64,000 nucleotides of DNA from Methanosarcina sp. 2.H.T.1A.6 (GCF_000979455.1 NZ_JJOY01000024.1:62001-126000); one strand, 5' to 3'. Counted from the stretch's first letter, positions 18,697-28,738 are shown. Made by a program: numbers and translations. The notes: a model not told the origin generated them from the letters alone.

Positions 18697-20217
18697 TTAC
18701 TGGAACCCATAAATTCCAGGGATTCTCTTCAGAAGCATGCCTTCGACTATTATCGGGTTTGTTCTCTGGGCCGTTGTCAATGCGATATCGAGCTTGAATT
18801 CTTTTTCAGCATAGATTGTGAGAATAGAGTCTCCTTTTTTGACCTGTTCTCCCATTTTCTTGTGGATAGCGACCCCGGCTCCTTTGTCACTCGGAGCTCC
18901 TGCAAGCCTGGCAATCTCAATTATCCATTTATTGTCAAACTCGATAACATATCCATCTGTAGAAGCAAAGATATCAGCAGTATACTTGCCTACCTGTATA
19001 TCATCGGATTTAATATTCGGGTCTCCGCCCTGGGCTTCAATGATCTGTCTCATTTTTTCAAGGGCTTTTCCGCTCCTGAGTGTTTCCAGTGCAATTTCTT
19101 TTCCGCGGTCCCTTGGAGCCGCCCCTCCCATCTCAAGAAGAATGCCAGCAAGGGCAGCGCTCTTTTCAATAAGGCTGTTTGGACCTTCCATGCTTTCCAG
19201 CACTTTCAGGGCTTCTATGACCTCCAGTGCCGGACCCACCCTTCTTCCTATAGGGGACGAACCGTATGTGATAGCACACTCGACGTTCATTCCGAGCCTG
19301 TGCCCCAGGTTGATCAGGTCTCTTGCCAGTTTCTGCCCTTCCTGGACAGTGGGGACCTTTGTGCTTGGCCCGACGGGGATGTCCATTACCACATTATCGG
19401 CTCCTATAGCTCCCTTTTTTGCCATGATTGAAGCAAGCATCTGACAGTACGGATCAATGGATAGAGGGTACTCAACTCTGATGAGCTTGTCATCCGCAGG
19501 TGCGATATTGGTGGCTCCACCCCAGACAAGAGCACCTCCCACTTTCTCGGTTATCTCCTTGACTTCCTGAGAACTGAACTCAACAGGGCAGAGCACTTCC
19601 ATGAGGTCTGCAGTGCCTCCGGCACCTGTGATTGCTCTGGAACTTGTCTTTGGGATAAGCAGCCCGTTTGCAGCGACAATAGGGACAACGAGGAGAGAGA
19701 TCTTGTTTCCGGGTACTCCTCCTATCGAGTGCTTGTCCATGATAGGATGAGTGTCAAATTCGATCCGGTCTCCGCTGTCGATCATAGCCCTTGTCAGCCA
19801 TTCGACTTCATCATCAGTCATCCCATGAATATAAGAAGATGTTATAAAAGCCGAAAGTTCGACATCACTGAGGTTTTCCTCCACGATGTCATTTACAAGC
19901 AATTTAATCTCGTCCTGAACAACAGGTTTTTTGTCCATCATCTTCTTGATAATGCTTGCAGATTTGGAACGGAATGCCGGGACAACTTCTACCGGTTTAT
20001 CCCAATCCTGGAAGTGCGCATAAACTTCAGAAAAAACTCCAAGCGTGCCCGGAGGAACCATGTCCTCGGTTGTGTCCACAATAGCAGAAAGGCTTTTATG
20101 TCCACGGATGCGGACCCTATCTCCGGGATTAATTCCCAGTTCTTTCGCATCGGCAATATTAAATAACGCTTTGTGCTGCCCTATTTTTATGTCAAAATGT
20201 TCCAGTTTCAATTGCAT
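18697..20217 (-). CDS. deoA: AMP phosphorylase (thymidine phosphorylase family)
   Basis: 506 residues, the longer archaeal form with about 85 extra N-terminal residues before the thymidine-phosphorylase core. The phosphate- and substrate-binding region KHSIGGVPGNKISLLVVP followed by KTSSRAITGAGGTADLMEVL is intact. Archaeal members convert AMP and phosphate to adenine and ribose 1,5-bisphosphate, the first step of the nucleotide-degrading route that feeds form III RuBisCO. The other two enzymes (R15P isomerase, RuBisCO) are not in this window. Family assignment is strong; AMP specificity is by analogy. Confidence 0.92.
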   Translation of the reverse strand: MQLKLEHFDIKIGQHKALFNIADAKELGINPGDRVRIRGHKSLSAIVDTTEDMVPPGTLGVFSEVYAHFQDWDKPVEVVPAFRSKSASIIKKMMDKKPVVQDEIKLLVNDIVEENLSDVELSAFITSSYIHGMTDDEVEWLTRAMIDSGDRIEFDTHPIMDKHSIGGVPGNKISLLVVPIVAANGLLIPKTSSRAITGAGGTADLMEVLCPVEFSSQEVKEITEKVGGALVWGGATNIAPADDKLIRVEYPLSIDPYCQMLASIMAKKGAIGADNVVMDIPVGPSTKVPTVQEGQKLARDLINLGHRLGMNVECAITYGSSPIGRRVGPALEVIEALKVLESMEGPNSLIEKSAALAGILLEMGGAAPRDRGKEIALETLRSGKALEKMRQIIEAQGGDPNIKSDDIQVGKYTADIFASTDGYVIEFDNKWIIEIARLAGAPSDKGAGVAIHKKMGEQVKKGDSILTIYAEKEFKLDIALTTAQRTNPIIVEGMLLKRIPGIYGFQ

Positions 20218-20532
20218 TAATTAAACACCATCCTTTTCATTCTCAATATTATTGTGAATTTGTAATTGTAATTTATTTCGTCCGAATCAGACACTCTGCT
20301 GGTTTCTAAACCCCGTAAACCGACAGAAAGTCTGAAAAAGATGGAAATTAAGAGCAGAGATAATAGATATCAGGTAAGATCTCAGACCATATAAGATCTT
20401 AGACTATAATATTAAACTGAGCTAACATATTAACCGTCATATTATTTTAAGTAGTTCCGTAAAACCTTTTTGGAAGCAAAAGAGACCTCAGGAAGAAAGA
20501 CTGCAGGAAGAAAAAATAAAAGAAAAAAGGGT
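20218..20532. other. Intergenic region upstream of the AMP phosphorylase gene
   Basis: No gene or repeat seen. AT-rich, presumably holding the AMP phosphorylase promoter. Confidence 0.5.
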
Positions 20533-21408
20533 TCATTTTCGGTCCTGTATCAGTATAACTGCCGCAAGTACAAGCAGAACCCCTGCTAATTGCCAGCCTG
20601 ATAGCATTTCCCTGAAAAAGAAAAAACCTACAAGGGTGCCCACAACTGGCTCCACCGTTGCTACTATGGATGCCCTGCTGGATTCGACTTCCTCAAGCCC
20701 TTTCGTGTACAGCAGGTAGGCAAGTACGGTGGGAAAAAAGCCCAGGCCTGCAAGGTAGATCCAGAAATTACTCGTAAAAAAAGCTCCTGTAAAATTATCA
20801 AAATTGTTAAAAGGCAGAAGAGCCAGGCTTGCAAAAATGAAGGTATAAGCTGCAATTGTCATTGTATGGTACTTTTTGAGGGCAGCTTTTCCGAAAATGC
20901 TGTAAAGGGCATATCCGAAACCTGCCCCTAACCCCGTAAGAAGCCCTGACCCGGAAATAGAAACAGAATCCCCGAGCCCCGGAAGATAACCGGTTACAAA
21001 AGCGCATCCCACAAGGGTTAGCCCCAGAGAAACAAATTTTTTTGTTTCCAGGCTTTCCCTGAAAAAAACTCTGGAAAGGACTGCAACAAATGCAGGAGCT
21101 GTGTAGAGCAAAGTAACGGCAATTGCAATCGAGGTTTCCCTGATTGTGGTAAAATAGCAGAGGTTAAATAAAGCAAGGCTGAAGATGCCTGTTCCCACAA
21201 AATAAAGAGAATCCCGAACCCTTATTTTCAGCAGTTCCGGCCTTGTAAAAAGAAGATAAATCAGCATGATTACAGCCGCTGAGAGAACCCTCAGGGTTAC
21301 AACCTGAAGCGGGGAAAATCCTAAACCATAAAAGCCTCGGACAAAAATCCCTATCGTACCCCACAGGACCGCACCTGCAGCAATCAGTAAATATGCCCGT
21401 TTTTGCAT
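20533..21408 (-). CDS. EamA/DMT-family transporter
   Basis: 291 residues with ten predicted membrane helices in two EamA halves. The first starts LIAAGAVLWGTIGIFVR; the second contains GAGFGYALYSIFGKAAL and ends with the typical VEPVVGTLVGFFFFREMLSGWQLAGVLLVLAAVILI. These drug/metabolite transporters export amino acids or other metabolites; the substrate is unknown. GAAGG precedes the start. Confidence 0.9.
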   Translation of the reverse strand: MQKRAYLLIAAGAVLWGTIGIFVRGFYGLGFSPLQVVTLRVLSAAVIMLIYLLFTRPELLKIRVRDSLYFVGTGIFSLALFNLCYFTTIRETSIAIAVTLLYTAPAFVAVLSRVFFRESLETKKFVSLGLTLVGCAFVTGYLPGLGDSVSISGSGLLTGLGAGFGYALYSIFGKAALKKYHTMTIAAYTFIFASLALLPFNNFDNFTGAFFTSNFWIYLAGLGFFPTVLAYLLYTKGLEEVESSRASIVATVEPVVGTLVGFFFFREMLSGWQLAGVLLVLAAVILIQDRK

Positions 21409-21606
21409 TCCGTAACCTTCTTTTGCCAGATCTTCAGTTTAGTGTACCTGTTCCCATTTGAAATCTTCGTTTAGTGGAATTTGTGACCGAAGGATCCAGC
21501 TGAAAAAATAGAGCATGATTTGAATAATCACTCATTAAATCAAAAAAGAAAGAGAGAAGAAAGAGAAAAGAAAAAGGAATAAAAATAAGTACGCATTGGA
21601 GTTTAT

Positions 21607-21813
21607 TTATTTGTACTTAGATATAGAAACAAGACCCCTGGCAATAGCTATTGCAATAATAGATATCAAGAACGTAGTTAAGAGAACCATGGTAAGATTC
21701 TCTTCATCAGCAAATTTGAACATAAAATAGAAGAGAATAGCACTTAACGCTAATCCAACAAGCAGCAAGATTGCTGCAGGTCCTCCCAAAATCTTTTCAG
21801 TATCCTTACGCAT
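21607..21813 (-). CDS. Small two-helix membrane protein
   Basis: 68 residues with a short charged N-terminus and two membrane helices (GGPAAILLLVGLALSAILFYFMFKF and TMVLLTTFLISIIAIAIARGL). GGAGGG precedes the ATG at good spacing, which supports translation. No family is recognised; the gene stands alone. Confidence 0.7.
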   Translation of the reverse strand: MRKDTEKILGGPAAILLLVGLALSAILFYFMFKFADEENLTMVLLTTFLISIIAIAIARGLVSISKYK

Positions 21814-22225
21814 AAAGACAGTCCCTCCTGAGATAATTCACCAGCAAATTATATTTCCAAATTGTCGTTTCAAATTATTATTTTCAAGTTATCCATTTTA
21901 AGGATCTTTAATACTTCAAGAAACCTGAATGTAACAAAATTAAGCGGTAACTACATTTTCTAACGGAAAGAATTGATTTTAATTCATTAAAGCAACCAGA
22001 GATGAGAATGCATTATTAAAGGGGATCTCTATAGCTTTAAGCGTACCGATTCTTAATATTTTATAAAAGAATCAGGATTATTGATATATATGCTTCAGGT
22101 ATTTACAGCCTTCTAAGTATTAAATAAATTTATAGTTTTTGATATTGAAAATCAAATGATACATCTACAGAAGAACCTGTTTTTTGAAATAACAAATTTA
22201 TCAGGAGAGCGGTCTTGCAAAACAG

Positions 22226-22276
22226 CCTGTGAAGGACGGGGTATTCGTGACCCTCCGCACTCCATTAGCAGTAAAA
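22226..22276. repeat. Dispersed long repeat, right-end fragment
   Basis: About 50 bases (cctgtgaaggacggggtatt then cgtgaccctccgcactcc) match the right ends of the elements at 24704-24883 and 38634-38818. Confidence 0.85.
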
Positions 22277-22314
22277 GAGTGAGCCTGTATAAAAGTTCGT
22301 CAAAAAAATGAGTT

Positions 22315-22348
22315 GCTTTTGGAAAAGGGATTTCCCTTCTCCAAAAGC
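22315..22348 (-). terminator. Terminator hairpin of the lipoprotein operon
   Basis: Arms of about 15 bases (gcttttgga-aaggg / cccttctccaaaagc) with one mismatch and a short loop. On the minus strand it is followed within eight bases by a T-run. It starts five bases after the last gene of the operon. Confidence 0.75.
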
Positions 22349-22353
22349 TGTGG

Positions 22354-22671
22354 TCAACGTTTATTCGGAAGAAGGAGCCGGATCATATAAATTCCTATAA
22401 CCAGGACTATCAAACTGAAGATCGCCTGCATAAGTGCCTGGTACCTTGGATGGAAAAGGGCAATTATCGCTTCTTGCATATTGAAGAAAAAAGAGAAAAG
22501 GGCGATGAAAATCAGCGTTACAAGGGCGACCAGCACTGCTGCATTTACGAGTTTTTTAAACGATGCATCATTATTGTCCTGTGCATCCCCTTTCCCAGGC
22601 TTTCGGACCCCCATAGCCTGATGATCCGTATCCTTTTCCTCAACGCAGGAATTACCTTCTTCTCCAGTCAT
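22354..22671 (-). CDS. Two-helix membrane protein, third gene of the operon
   Basis: About 105 residues: a polar N-terminal 40 residues (acidic, with KGDAQDNNDASFKK), then two membrane helices (LVNAAVLVALVTLIFIALFSFFF and IFSLIVLVIGIYMIRLLL). The start MTGEEGNS is preferred because GGGG lies just upstream; MRGY four codons earlier is possible. Either start overlaps the end of the upstream lipoprotein gene, so translation is probably coupled. Unknown function, likely membrane partner of the two surface lipoproteins. Confidence 0.65.
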   Translation of the reverse strand: MTGEEGNSCVEEKDTDHQAMGVRKPGKGDAQDNNDASFKKLVNAAVLVALVTLIFIALFSFFFNMQEAIIALFHPRYQALMQAIFSLIVLVIGIYMIRLLLPNKR

Positions 22672-23668
22672 ATAACCCCTCATTCCCAGATCTCTTACTC
22701 TTCAAGCCTTTCCTGTGCATAATACATGCTGTCAGCAAGAGGGCTGCAAATACTATCGCACCCCCAAACCCGGGAGTATCTTCTTTTTCCGGGGCTTCAA
22801 CAGGCATGTCTTCTTCCATAAGCGGGTAATTTTTGGTAACTTGCCGCTCTATCTGATCCATTTTTATTGGTTCAAGAACTTCGGAAGTGACAATTTCTCG
22901 ACCATTTTCTTCCACAGTAACCGAAAATGTATATTCGTCCCTTCTAAGGAGCACAAAGCGCACATGCCCTCTAAGCCGGCTTGAACCTTTGACAATCCCG
23001 AGTTCGTCACTTTCAGTATATGCGGTGTAGGGATCGGTCCTTGCAGTGATCACCATGGTCAGAGCTTTGGAATCTCCTCCCTGATTATAAACCCCCGGAG
23101 AGATATCCACCACAGCCTTTGCGTCCCTATCAGTGAACTGGGTAATTACAAGGTTCATGTCGGTAAGCAGGATATCGGCCGGCTGGTCCGCGAAGGTTTC
23201 CGCTTTTATGGTAACAAAGCTGCCCCCTGAATCAAGAAGCTGGCCTTCCTTGAAAAGCTGTACCTCAACCTCATAATCCCCTGGGTCCGCAACTCCCAGA
23301 GAAACACTATTGTAGGCCAGGGACCGGGCTTTGATATAACCCATGTCGAGATCTTTTTCTGCCACAATCAACCGGGTTTCCTGATCAATGATCTTGACTT
23401 TTACGGAAAGCATCGAACTGTCAGTGTTCTGGTCATTCCGGATATAAGGGGTGACCGTCAGAAGAGCACCCTCACCCTGCGGAGTGGACATCACATCCAC
23501 ATCCTGGATGAAGATCTCCTCATACTCCCTGAAAACGCCTCCGGGGTTCTCAAAACAGCCGGAAGAGGACAAAACCAGGGAAATGCTGATTAAAAATCCA
23601 ATAAAAAATAATAGGGGAGATTTTTTAGATTTTATCGGAGCCCTGAATCCCATGGAGACCAAACCCAT
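22652..23668 (-). CDS. Surface lipoprotein with PGF-CTERM-like tail
   Basis: 338 residues. A lipoprotein signal (LVLSSSGC, Cys38) is followed by two beta-rich domains (TPYIRNDQNTDSSMLSVKVKI...; VVDISPGVYNQGGDSKALTMVI...) of immunoglobulin-like look. The C-terminus reads TPGFGGAIVFAALLLTACIMHRKGLKSKR: the PGF motif, a membrane helix and a basic end, as in archaeosortase substrates. Carrying both anchor types is unusual. The start is one base after the stop of the upstream lipoprotein gene, so the two are one operon. The role is unknown. Confidence 0.8.
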   Translation of the reverse strand: MGLVSMGFRAPIKSKKSPLLFFIGFLISISLVLSSSGCFENPGGVFREYEEIFIQDVDVMSTPQGEGALLTVTPYIRNDQNTDSSMLSVKVKIIDQETRLIVAEKDLDMGYIKARSLAYNSVSLGVADPGDYEVEVQLFKEGQLLDSGGSFVTIKAETFADQPADILLTDMNLVITQFTDRDAKAVVDISPGVYNQGGDSKALTMVITARTDPYTAYTESDELGIVKGSSRLRGHVRFVLLRRDEYTFSVTVEENGREIVTSEVLEPIKMDQIERQVTKNYPLMEEDMPVEAPEKEDTPGFGGAIVFAALLLTACIMHRKGLKSKRSGNEGLYDWRRR

Positions 23669-23669
23669 A

Positions 23670-24455
23670 TTATAGTTTCACTTTAAGTACAAGGGTCTGG
23701 GAATCAATAAGATAATCCCCCTGCATCAGATTTACATACACATCGGTTTCCCCGTTGGGAGCGTCGTTCAAAACCGGAAGCTTCACACCCCAGGTATAGG
23801 AGGTCCCACCCTTTGCCATCGCCTCGGTGATGTTAATGCTCTCATTGCTCCCAATTAGCTTATTTTCAATATCAACAAGCACGTACATGGACCCGCCTGT
23901 TATGGTTGTCTGTCCATGATTTTTAGCAGAGAATTTCACAGTGACGTTTTCGCCTTTCTCAGTTTCCCAGGTAGAAACAGGAGGTGCTGCACGCAACTTG
24001 TCGATGCTTTCGGCAAAGCCTACGAACTGTAGCTTCGCATCAGGAAGGACAACGGTCTGAACAGGCACGGCCTTTGTCCTGATTACTGGTTTTCCCTCTT
24101 CATCAATACCCGAAGCATACGACAGGATCAAGATAGAGGTATTTTCAACCCCGCCAAAAGAAGGAGCCATAACCCTGAAACTGACAGAAGCCCGCTTACC
24201 TGCAGGAATATTCACCTGTGAGCTTGACCCGACAATCGTAAAAGGATCAAATGAACTTACAGACACCGCATCAATCGCCTGGGCGCTGTTGTTGTTGAAT
24301 ACGGACACGGAAACATCCTGCTCATTAAACTCTTTGATAACCAGGGGTTCTGCGCTCACATCCAGATCTTCAGAATCAACCGGAGAAGTCGTTGATTCGC
24401 AGCCAGATACAAAGATTACTGAAACGAGTAATATCAAAGCCAGAAACTTCTTCAT
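23670..24455 (-). CDS. Surface lipoprotein with Ig-like domains, first gene of the operon
   Basis: 261 residues with a short signal peptide and lipobox (IFVSGC, Cys19), then two beta-sandwich-like domains (EFNEQDVSVSVFNNNSAQAIDAVSVSSFDPF...; ENVTVKFSAKNHGQTTITGGSMYVLVDIENKLIGSN...) like those that build cell-surface scaffolds. GAGGAGG sits seven bases before ATG. It heads a three-gene operon (lipoprotein, lipoprotein with PGF-type tail, two-helix protein), closed by a terminator hairpin. No enzyme motif is seen. Confidence 0.8.
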   Translation of the reverse strand: MKKFLALILLVSVIFVSGCESTTSPVDSEDLDVSAEPLVIKEFNEQDVSVSVFNNNSAQAIDAVSVSSFDPFTIVGSSSQVNIPAGKRASVSFRVMAPSFGGVENTSILILSYASGIDEEGKPVIRTKAVPVQTVVLPDAKLQFVGFAESIDKLRAAPPVSTWETEKGENVTVKFSAKNHGQTTITGGSMYVLVDIENKLIGSNESINITEAMAKGGTSYTWGVKLPVLNDAPNGETDVYVNLMQGDYLIDSQTLVLKVKL

Positions 24456-25064
24456 GTAAGTACCTCCTCAAATTTCAAAGTCCAGTATTTCTGGAGTTAA
24501 ATAGCGATGAGTAAATATGACTCCTTAGACCCCTAACCCGTTGATTAAAAATAAGCATGAACATACCCAGTAAGCCGGAGCTTTAGTTTTTAACAGATTT
24601 TCACTATCTATAAAATCTGCATATGGACATATAATGGTTACTACATATAGTCGGACATAAATATAAATAGCGGCTATAAAAATAGCTGAATAAAATGGTG
24701 TCCGGCCACCCCAACCTGAACAGGCTGTCCTGCAATTACAACAAATAACAAGATAATTCCTTCTTTTATGATTAAAAGGCTTTAAACTCCTTATTTTCAC
24801 ATATTTTTGCCCTGAAAATAAATTTTCGGACAACCTGTGAAGGACAAGGTATTCGTGATTCTCCGCACTTCCGTAGTAATAAAAATGACATGAAAAGAGT
24901 AAGTACTAAATAAGATCGAAAAATCGGTACGAGTACAAACAAAAGAGAATTAAGCACGCATTAACAGCACTGTTTTTACTCAAGTTTTCACGACATGTCG
25001 ACTACAGCATTCGTGGCGAGAGAGGATACGGCCTGAAGAAATCAGCCGATAAAAAATTAAGTTT
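24456..25064. other. Intergenic region carrying a long dispersed repeat
   Basis: No gene. The element at 24704-24883 fills the middle; the left part is promoter sequence for the lipoprotein operon. Confidence 0.6.
24704..24883. repeat. Long dispersed repeat, copy A
   Basis: About 180 bases aligning with 38634-38818: both contain ccaccccaacctgaacaggctg-like left ends, aattccttctt, cctgaaa, tcggacaacctgt.aaggac and the ggtattcgtga right end. Non-coding; diverged internally by small indels. Confidence 0.85.
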
Positions 25065-25286
25065 TTAGAGAAACTCAAGGCATAGGCATACGTAATATTC
25101 TCTTGCAATTCTTTTAAGCCAGTCTGGAACAATGCAGTACCTGTCAACAATAAGCTCATTCAGGTAGTAGAGGGACTCTTCAGTTTTGCATTCACTTAGC
25201 CTCTTTAAAGCCGTCCTTCTCCCCCATGCAGATCTCTCGTTGTCAAGAGCTTCAAGATAAAGCTGGTATTCTTTGCTATCATCCAT
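25065..25286 (-). CDS. Small hypothetical helical protein
   Basis: 73 residues if started at MDDSKEY (80 if at the ATG 21 bases upstream). All-helical look: KEYQLYLEALDNERSAWGRRTALKRLSECKTEESLYYLNELIV, reminiscent of a single HEAT-like helical pair. A TATA-like stretch at 25310-25322 sits about 25 bases before the downstream ATG, favouring a nearly leaderless short form. The function is unknown. Confidence 0.5.
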   Translation of the reverse strand: MDDSKEYQLYLEALDNERSAWGRRTALKRLSECKTEESLYYLNELIVDRYCIVPDWLKRIAREYYVCLCLEFL

Positions 25287-25307
25287 TAAAGTAAAATTAT
25301 CTACCAA

Positions 25308-26166
25308 AGAATATAAATATTTGTATCCGGTGTCGGAAGCAGCGATATCCAGAAGATTTTCAAGAGATTTTCAGAGACTGCAATTGTAGATTTCGATGGA
25401 AAGGACAATTTTAGGACTTTTCAACGTATACGGATAGTGAACCTTAAGAATTCCGGGTAAATCTAAAAAAATAAGGACTTTTCTAAAGAAAAGGTCAGGG
25501 TAATCAAAAATCGATCCCTGAAAAGAATATAAAAGGGAATCCCCTTTATACAGTGATCCGTAAAAAAGTGTTATCAGGTCGTAGAGTATAAAAATAGGAA
25601 AGGAGAATTCCCATGCAATGATCAGTTGATGAGAATTCCTGCACAAGGTTTTTTGTTCGCTATGCTGACGAAGTAAGTAATAATTCTTCAAAAAAGATAT
25701 ATAATTACCGGCATTGAAATTTCAATATAGGTAACATATTGGCTCACATTGAAATGTTTAACGCCAGCAATAATTTTAAGAGCTTCACTAATTTTTTACA
25801 TATTAAAATTATTTTGAATTAAACGATGAAAAGTGGAGAACCAGAGAAATAATTACTAATTTAACAGATGTCTTTCCGTGTGTGGGACATACGTATTCAA
25901 CTATACTTAAGTGCTAATTTCTACTTATCTGCACTCATTTATACTTATCTGTACTCCATATTTTACCTAAGTTTCATATTTTTATAAGTTTTATTTCCTG
26001 AAGGTTGTATTCCCATTCACTGGTCATCGGTTAAGGACTTTGAAGGCAATTTTCCAGATATCTCTATGCAAAAGTGGGGAAAATACTCTATATAAATACT
26101 ATATATGGACTTTCTGACGGTCTAACTATCACAGTAATATACTGTTATCATATCCTCATTCAGCGC
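25308..26166. other. Long AT-rich intergenic region
   Basis: No convincing gene. A 106-codon frame on the minus strand (25371-25691) has no protein-like character. Short broken plus-strand frames near 25385-25560 may be debris of a transposase, but no family is recognisable. Confidence 0.5.
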
Positions 26167-27600
26167 TCACTCACTGAGTAAAGCTAATGATAGAGATCTT
26201 TTCCTTAAAAATGTGGCAAATAGGACACAAAAGGCGGCTGCACAGATCATTCCTGCCGGATATGAGATACTGCCTGGTAAGCCGAACCCCTCAGGAGCTT
26301 GTAAGATGTATGTTGTTACCACTGCTGTCATAAATGTAGCCGGGGTGGTAGCGATCCAGTGAAATTTGTCGTTATTTGACAAATATACCGCAGATGTCCA
26401 GAGAACTATGGTAGCCAATACCTGATTTGAGAACGCGAAGTAACGCCAGACTTTACTGAAGTCGATCAGGGTCAGACTGAACCCCATGGCAAATATTGGA
26501 AAAGCTATTATTAACCTGTTCTTTAAAGGTCTCTGGTCCAGGTTCATGGCATCAGCTATGGTCAGACGTGCACTCCTGAAGGCTGTATCTCCGGATGTGA
26601 TGGGACAGGCAATAACTCCCAGGATAGCGAGAATTCCTCCTGCAGGCCCCAGCAAACCCAATGACACATTTTTTACCACCAGGGCAGCACCTCCTGCGGC
26701 AGTTATTTCACTCAGGCCGGCTACCCCTCCCGGAAAGAAAGACATTGCGGCAGCTGCCCAGATAAGGGCGATAATCCCCTCTGCTATCATGGCCCCGTAA
26801 AAAATACGCCTGCCATATTTCTCATTAGTCAGGCATCGGGCCATTATTGGGGACTGGGTCGAGTGGAACCCGCTAACAGCTCCGCAGGCGATGGTTATGA
26901 AAAGCATAGGCCACAAAGGAAGGCCGTCAGGATGGAAACTCCTGAAGGCTATTTCAGGTATCTCATATCCTTTGATGAGAAGCATGGAGCCGATGCTTAA
27001 TGCCATAATCAACAGGACAGCTCCGAATAAGGGATAGATACGGCTTATGATCTTATCGATTGGAAAGACAGTGGCTGCGAAGTAATACAGGAGGATAAGG
27101 GCCAGCCAGAAATTCGGGTGGGCCAGCAGCCCTGTGAACCCCAGATTTGTCAGAAGTCCTGCCGGCCCGGACATAAACACCGTTCCTATAAGTATGAGCA
27201 AGATGACAGAGAACGCAATCATGGCAATCTTCGCCTGTCTGCCTAAATAGATCCCCACAATTTCTGAAACGCTTTTTCCCTCATGACGGATACTTAACAT
27301 CCCAGAAAAATAATCATGCACTCCGCCTGCAAAAATACTGCCCAGGACGATCCACAGGAAAGCAGCAGGACCGTATAAAGCTCCCAGAATAGCGCCATAT
27401 ATGGGGCCCAGGCCAGCGATGTTGAGAAACTGGATGAGGAATATGCGGGACCAACCGAGGGGGACAAAATCAACCCCATCTTCCTGGGTGTATGCAGGTG
27501 TCCTTCGTGAGGGATCAGCTCCAAATACATTTTCGACAAACACACCATAAGAAAAATAACCTAGCACAAGAGCGACTAGAGAAAGCAGGAAACTGATCAT
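26167..27600 (-). CDS. cstA: CstA-family carbon starvation/peptide carrier
   Basis: 477 residues with about 13 membrane helices. Family sequence is clear: the N-terminal FGADPSRRTPAYTQEDGVDFVPLGW, FLNIAGLGPIYGAILGALYGPAAFLWIVLGSIFAGGVHDYFSGMLSIRHEGKS, and the later GVIACPITSGDTAFRSARLTIAD. Bacterial CstA carriers take up pyruvate or peptides on starvation. This is the shorter form (about 480 residues against about 700 in E. coli). It has no adjacent regulator. Substrate in this archaeon is inference. Confidence 0.9.
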   Translation of the reverse strand: MISFLLSLVALVLGYFSYGVFVENVFGADPSRRTPAYTQEDGVDFVPLGWSRIFLIQFLNIAGLGPIYGAILGALYGPAAFLWIVLGSIFAGGVHDYFSGMLSIRHEGKSVSEIVGIYLGRQAKIAMIAFSVILLILIGTVFMSGPAGLLTNLGFTGLLAHPNFWLALILLYYFAATVFPIDKIISRIYPLFGAVLLIMALSIGSMLLIKGYEIPEIAFRSFHPDGLPLWPMLFITIACGAVSGFHSTQSPIMARCLTNEKYGRRIFYGAMIAEGIIALIWAAAAMSFFPGGVAGLSEITAAGGAALVVKNVSLGLLGPAGGILAILGVIACPITSGDTAFRSARLTIADAMNLDQRPLKNRLIIAFPIFAMGFSLTLIDFSKVWRYFAFSNQVLATIVLWTSAVYLSNNDKFHWIATTPATFMTAVVTTYILQAPEGFGLPGSISYPAGMICAAAFCVLFATFLRKRSLSLALLSE

Positions 27601-27778
27601 ATTATTTAAGAATGAAACTTTTTATTATTTGTTGGTTTCCCTTCAAAATATTTAGCAGCAGTTTTAATAAATCTAATGCATTTCTTATGTACTCTGAGGA
27701 TTTATCCTTTTGAAAGTATTATGTTAAAATAAAATAGGAAGTAGGATATCTACAGAGCTTGAGTTTTCTTAAATTAGT

Positions 27779-27832
27779 AATCAAAATTGCGCTGGTGCAC
27801 CCCGCAGCAAGCTAGTGGGGTATTCGACTGAA
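27779..27832. repeat. Dispersed hairpin repeat, short form, copy 2
   Basis: Almost identical to 9839-9891, with compensating changes in the stem (gcgggg there, gtgggg here), so the hairpin is partly kept. Confidence 0.85.
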
Positions 27833-27880
27833 ATAAGAAATAATCAGGATCTTTTGCCTTATTTCTTGGGAATCAACCCT

Positions 27881-27990
27881 TTGACCCCCAAATTCAGGAC
27901 TAAAATCCGGTTTTTTTAGTTTACCCTATCAGGCAATGGCCGAACTCCTTAACTTTTAATAGTAAAAGAAATGGCCAGATATTACTAAAA
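27881..27990. repeat. 110-bp dispersed repeat, copy 1
   Basis: Matches 33881-33991: aaattcaggacta, aatccggtttttt, aactccttaacttttaa and aatggccagatattactaaaa in the same order and spacing. Confidence 0.9.
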
Positions 27991-28115
27991 ATGAGGAGTT
28001 TTTTGGAAGATATTTGTTGGGGGTAATCATTACAGAGATTAAATACAAACACGATGTACAAAAATTGGAATGGTAAGTAAATTACTTACTTTTTAAAATT
28101 TATTTAACAACAGTC

Positions 28116-28547
28116 TTACGCTTTAATAATAAGTGTCTTATGAACCCACAACAATCCATTATAACCAGTGCACCTGATAGTCAGACCACTAATATAATAA
28201 CCAGTCTTTGGAAACTTATGTACCGGATTTTTTAGTTGTGGAGTAATTTTTGTTCCTGAGAGAGAAGTTCCATCTCCAAAGTCCCATCTGATATAGGTCT
28301 CTTTACCTCTTGAAAGATCCTTAAATTGTACTATTCGCGGATCAGTACTTGAAGCGGCTACTGCTGTATAATCAATGGAATTACCTCCGCCGGTTAGACG
28401 TTGTGTTGCAGGGGGAGTTCCTGCACCAAGAGGAGTTTTGTATATAGTAAGTGATGCAGAGGCTGCTGAAGACAATAAAGTCAACACCGTTAATACGGTG
28501 AAAACAGATAATGTTATTTTCCATATAGACTTTCTATTAGTTTTCAT
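28116..28547 (-). CDS. Secreted single PKD-domain protein
   Basis: 143 residues with a Sec signal peptide (ITLSVFTVLTVLTLLSSAASA) and one PKD domain (IVQFKDLSRGKETYIRWDFGDGTSLSG...NPVHKFPKTGYYISGLTIR, with the WDFGDG core). PKD domains of Methanosarcina surface proteins mediate protein-protein contacts. It lacks a visible membrane anchor, so it may be released or bound to the S-layer. GGAGA precedes the start. Confidence 0.85.
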   Translation of the reverse strand: MKTNRKSIWKITLSVFTVLTVLTLLSSAASASLTIYKTPLGAGTPPATQRLTGGGNSIDYTAVAASSTDPRIVQFKDLSRGKETYIRWDFGDGTSLSGTKITPQLKNPVHKFPKTGYYISGLTIRCTGYNGLLWVHKTLIIKA

Positions 28548-28738
28548 TTTATTCTCCTATTTTTTTCAGTTTGATCCGGGAACACCCGTATTCAAAAATA
28601 ATAGAAAAAGTTAACATATAAACATACTTATATTCTTAATATCTAATAAAAAAAGCGATGCAAATTTAAAACTTTATAAAGCTTTATTTTTGTATATAAA
28701 ACATTACAACACTCTAAATTTATTAAATAATGATCTCC
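28548..28738. other. Upstream region of the PKD gene
   Basis: AT-rich, no gene; it ends at the terminal sequence of the IS21-type remnant. Confidence 0.5.

Larger units (their letters stand above)
21814..22353. other. Intergenic region with repeat fragment and terminator
   Basis: No gene seen. Holds a fragment of the long dispersed repeat (22226-22276) and the terminator hairpin of the lipoprotein operon. Confidence 0.6.
27601..28115. other. Intergenic region with two dispersed repeats
   Basis: No gene. Holds the short hairpin repeat (27779-27832) and the 110-bp repeat (27881-27990) listed separately. Confidence 0.6.

Noticed and set aside
25371-25691. 106-codon minus-strand frame
   Set aside because: It has no protein-like pattern, an ending in AT-rich noise and no start signal. 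The plus strand holds equally weak fragments.
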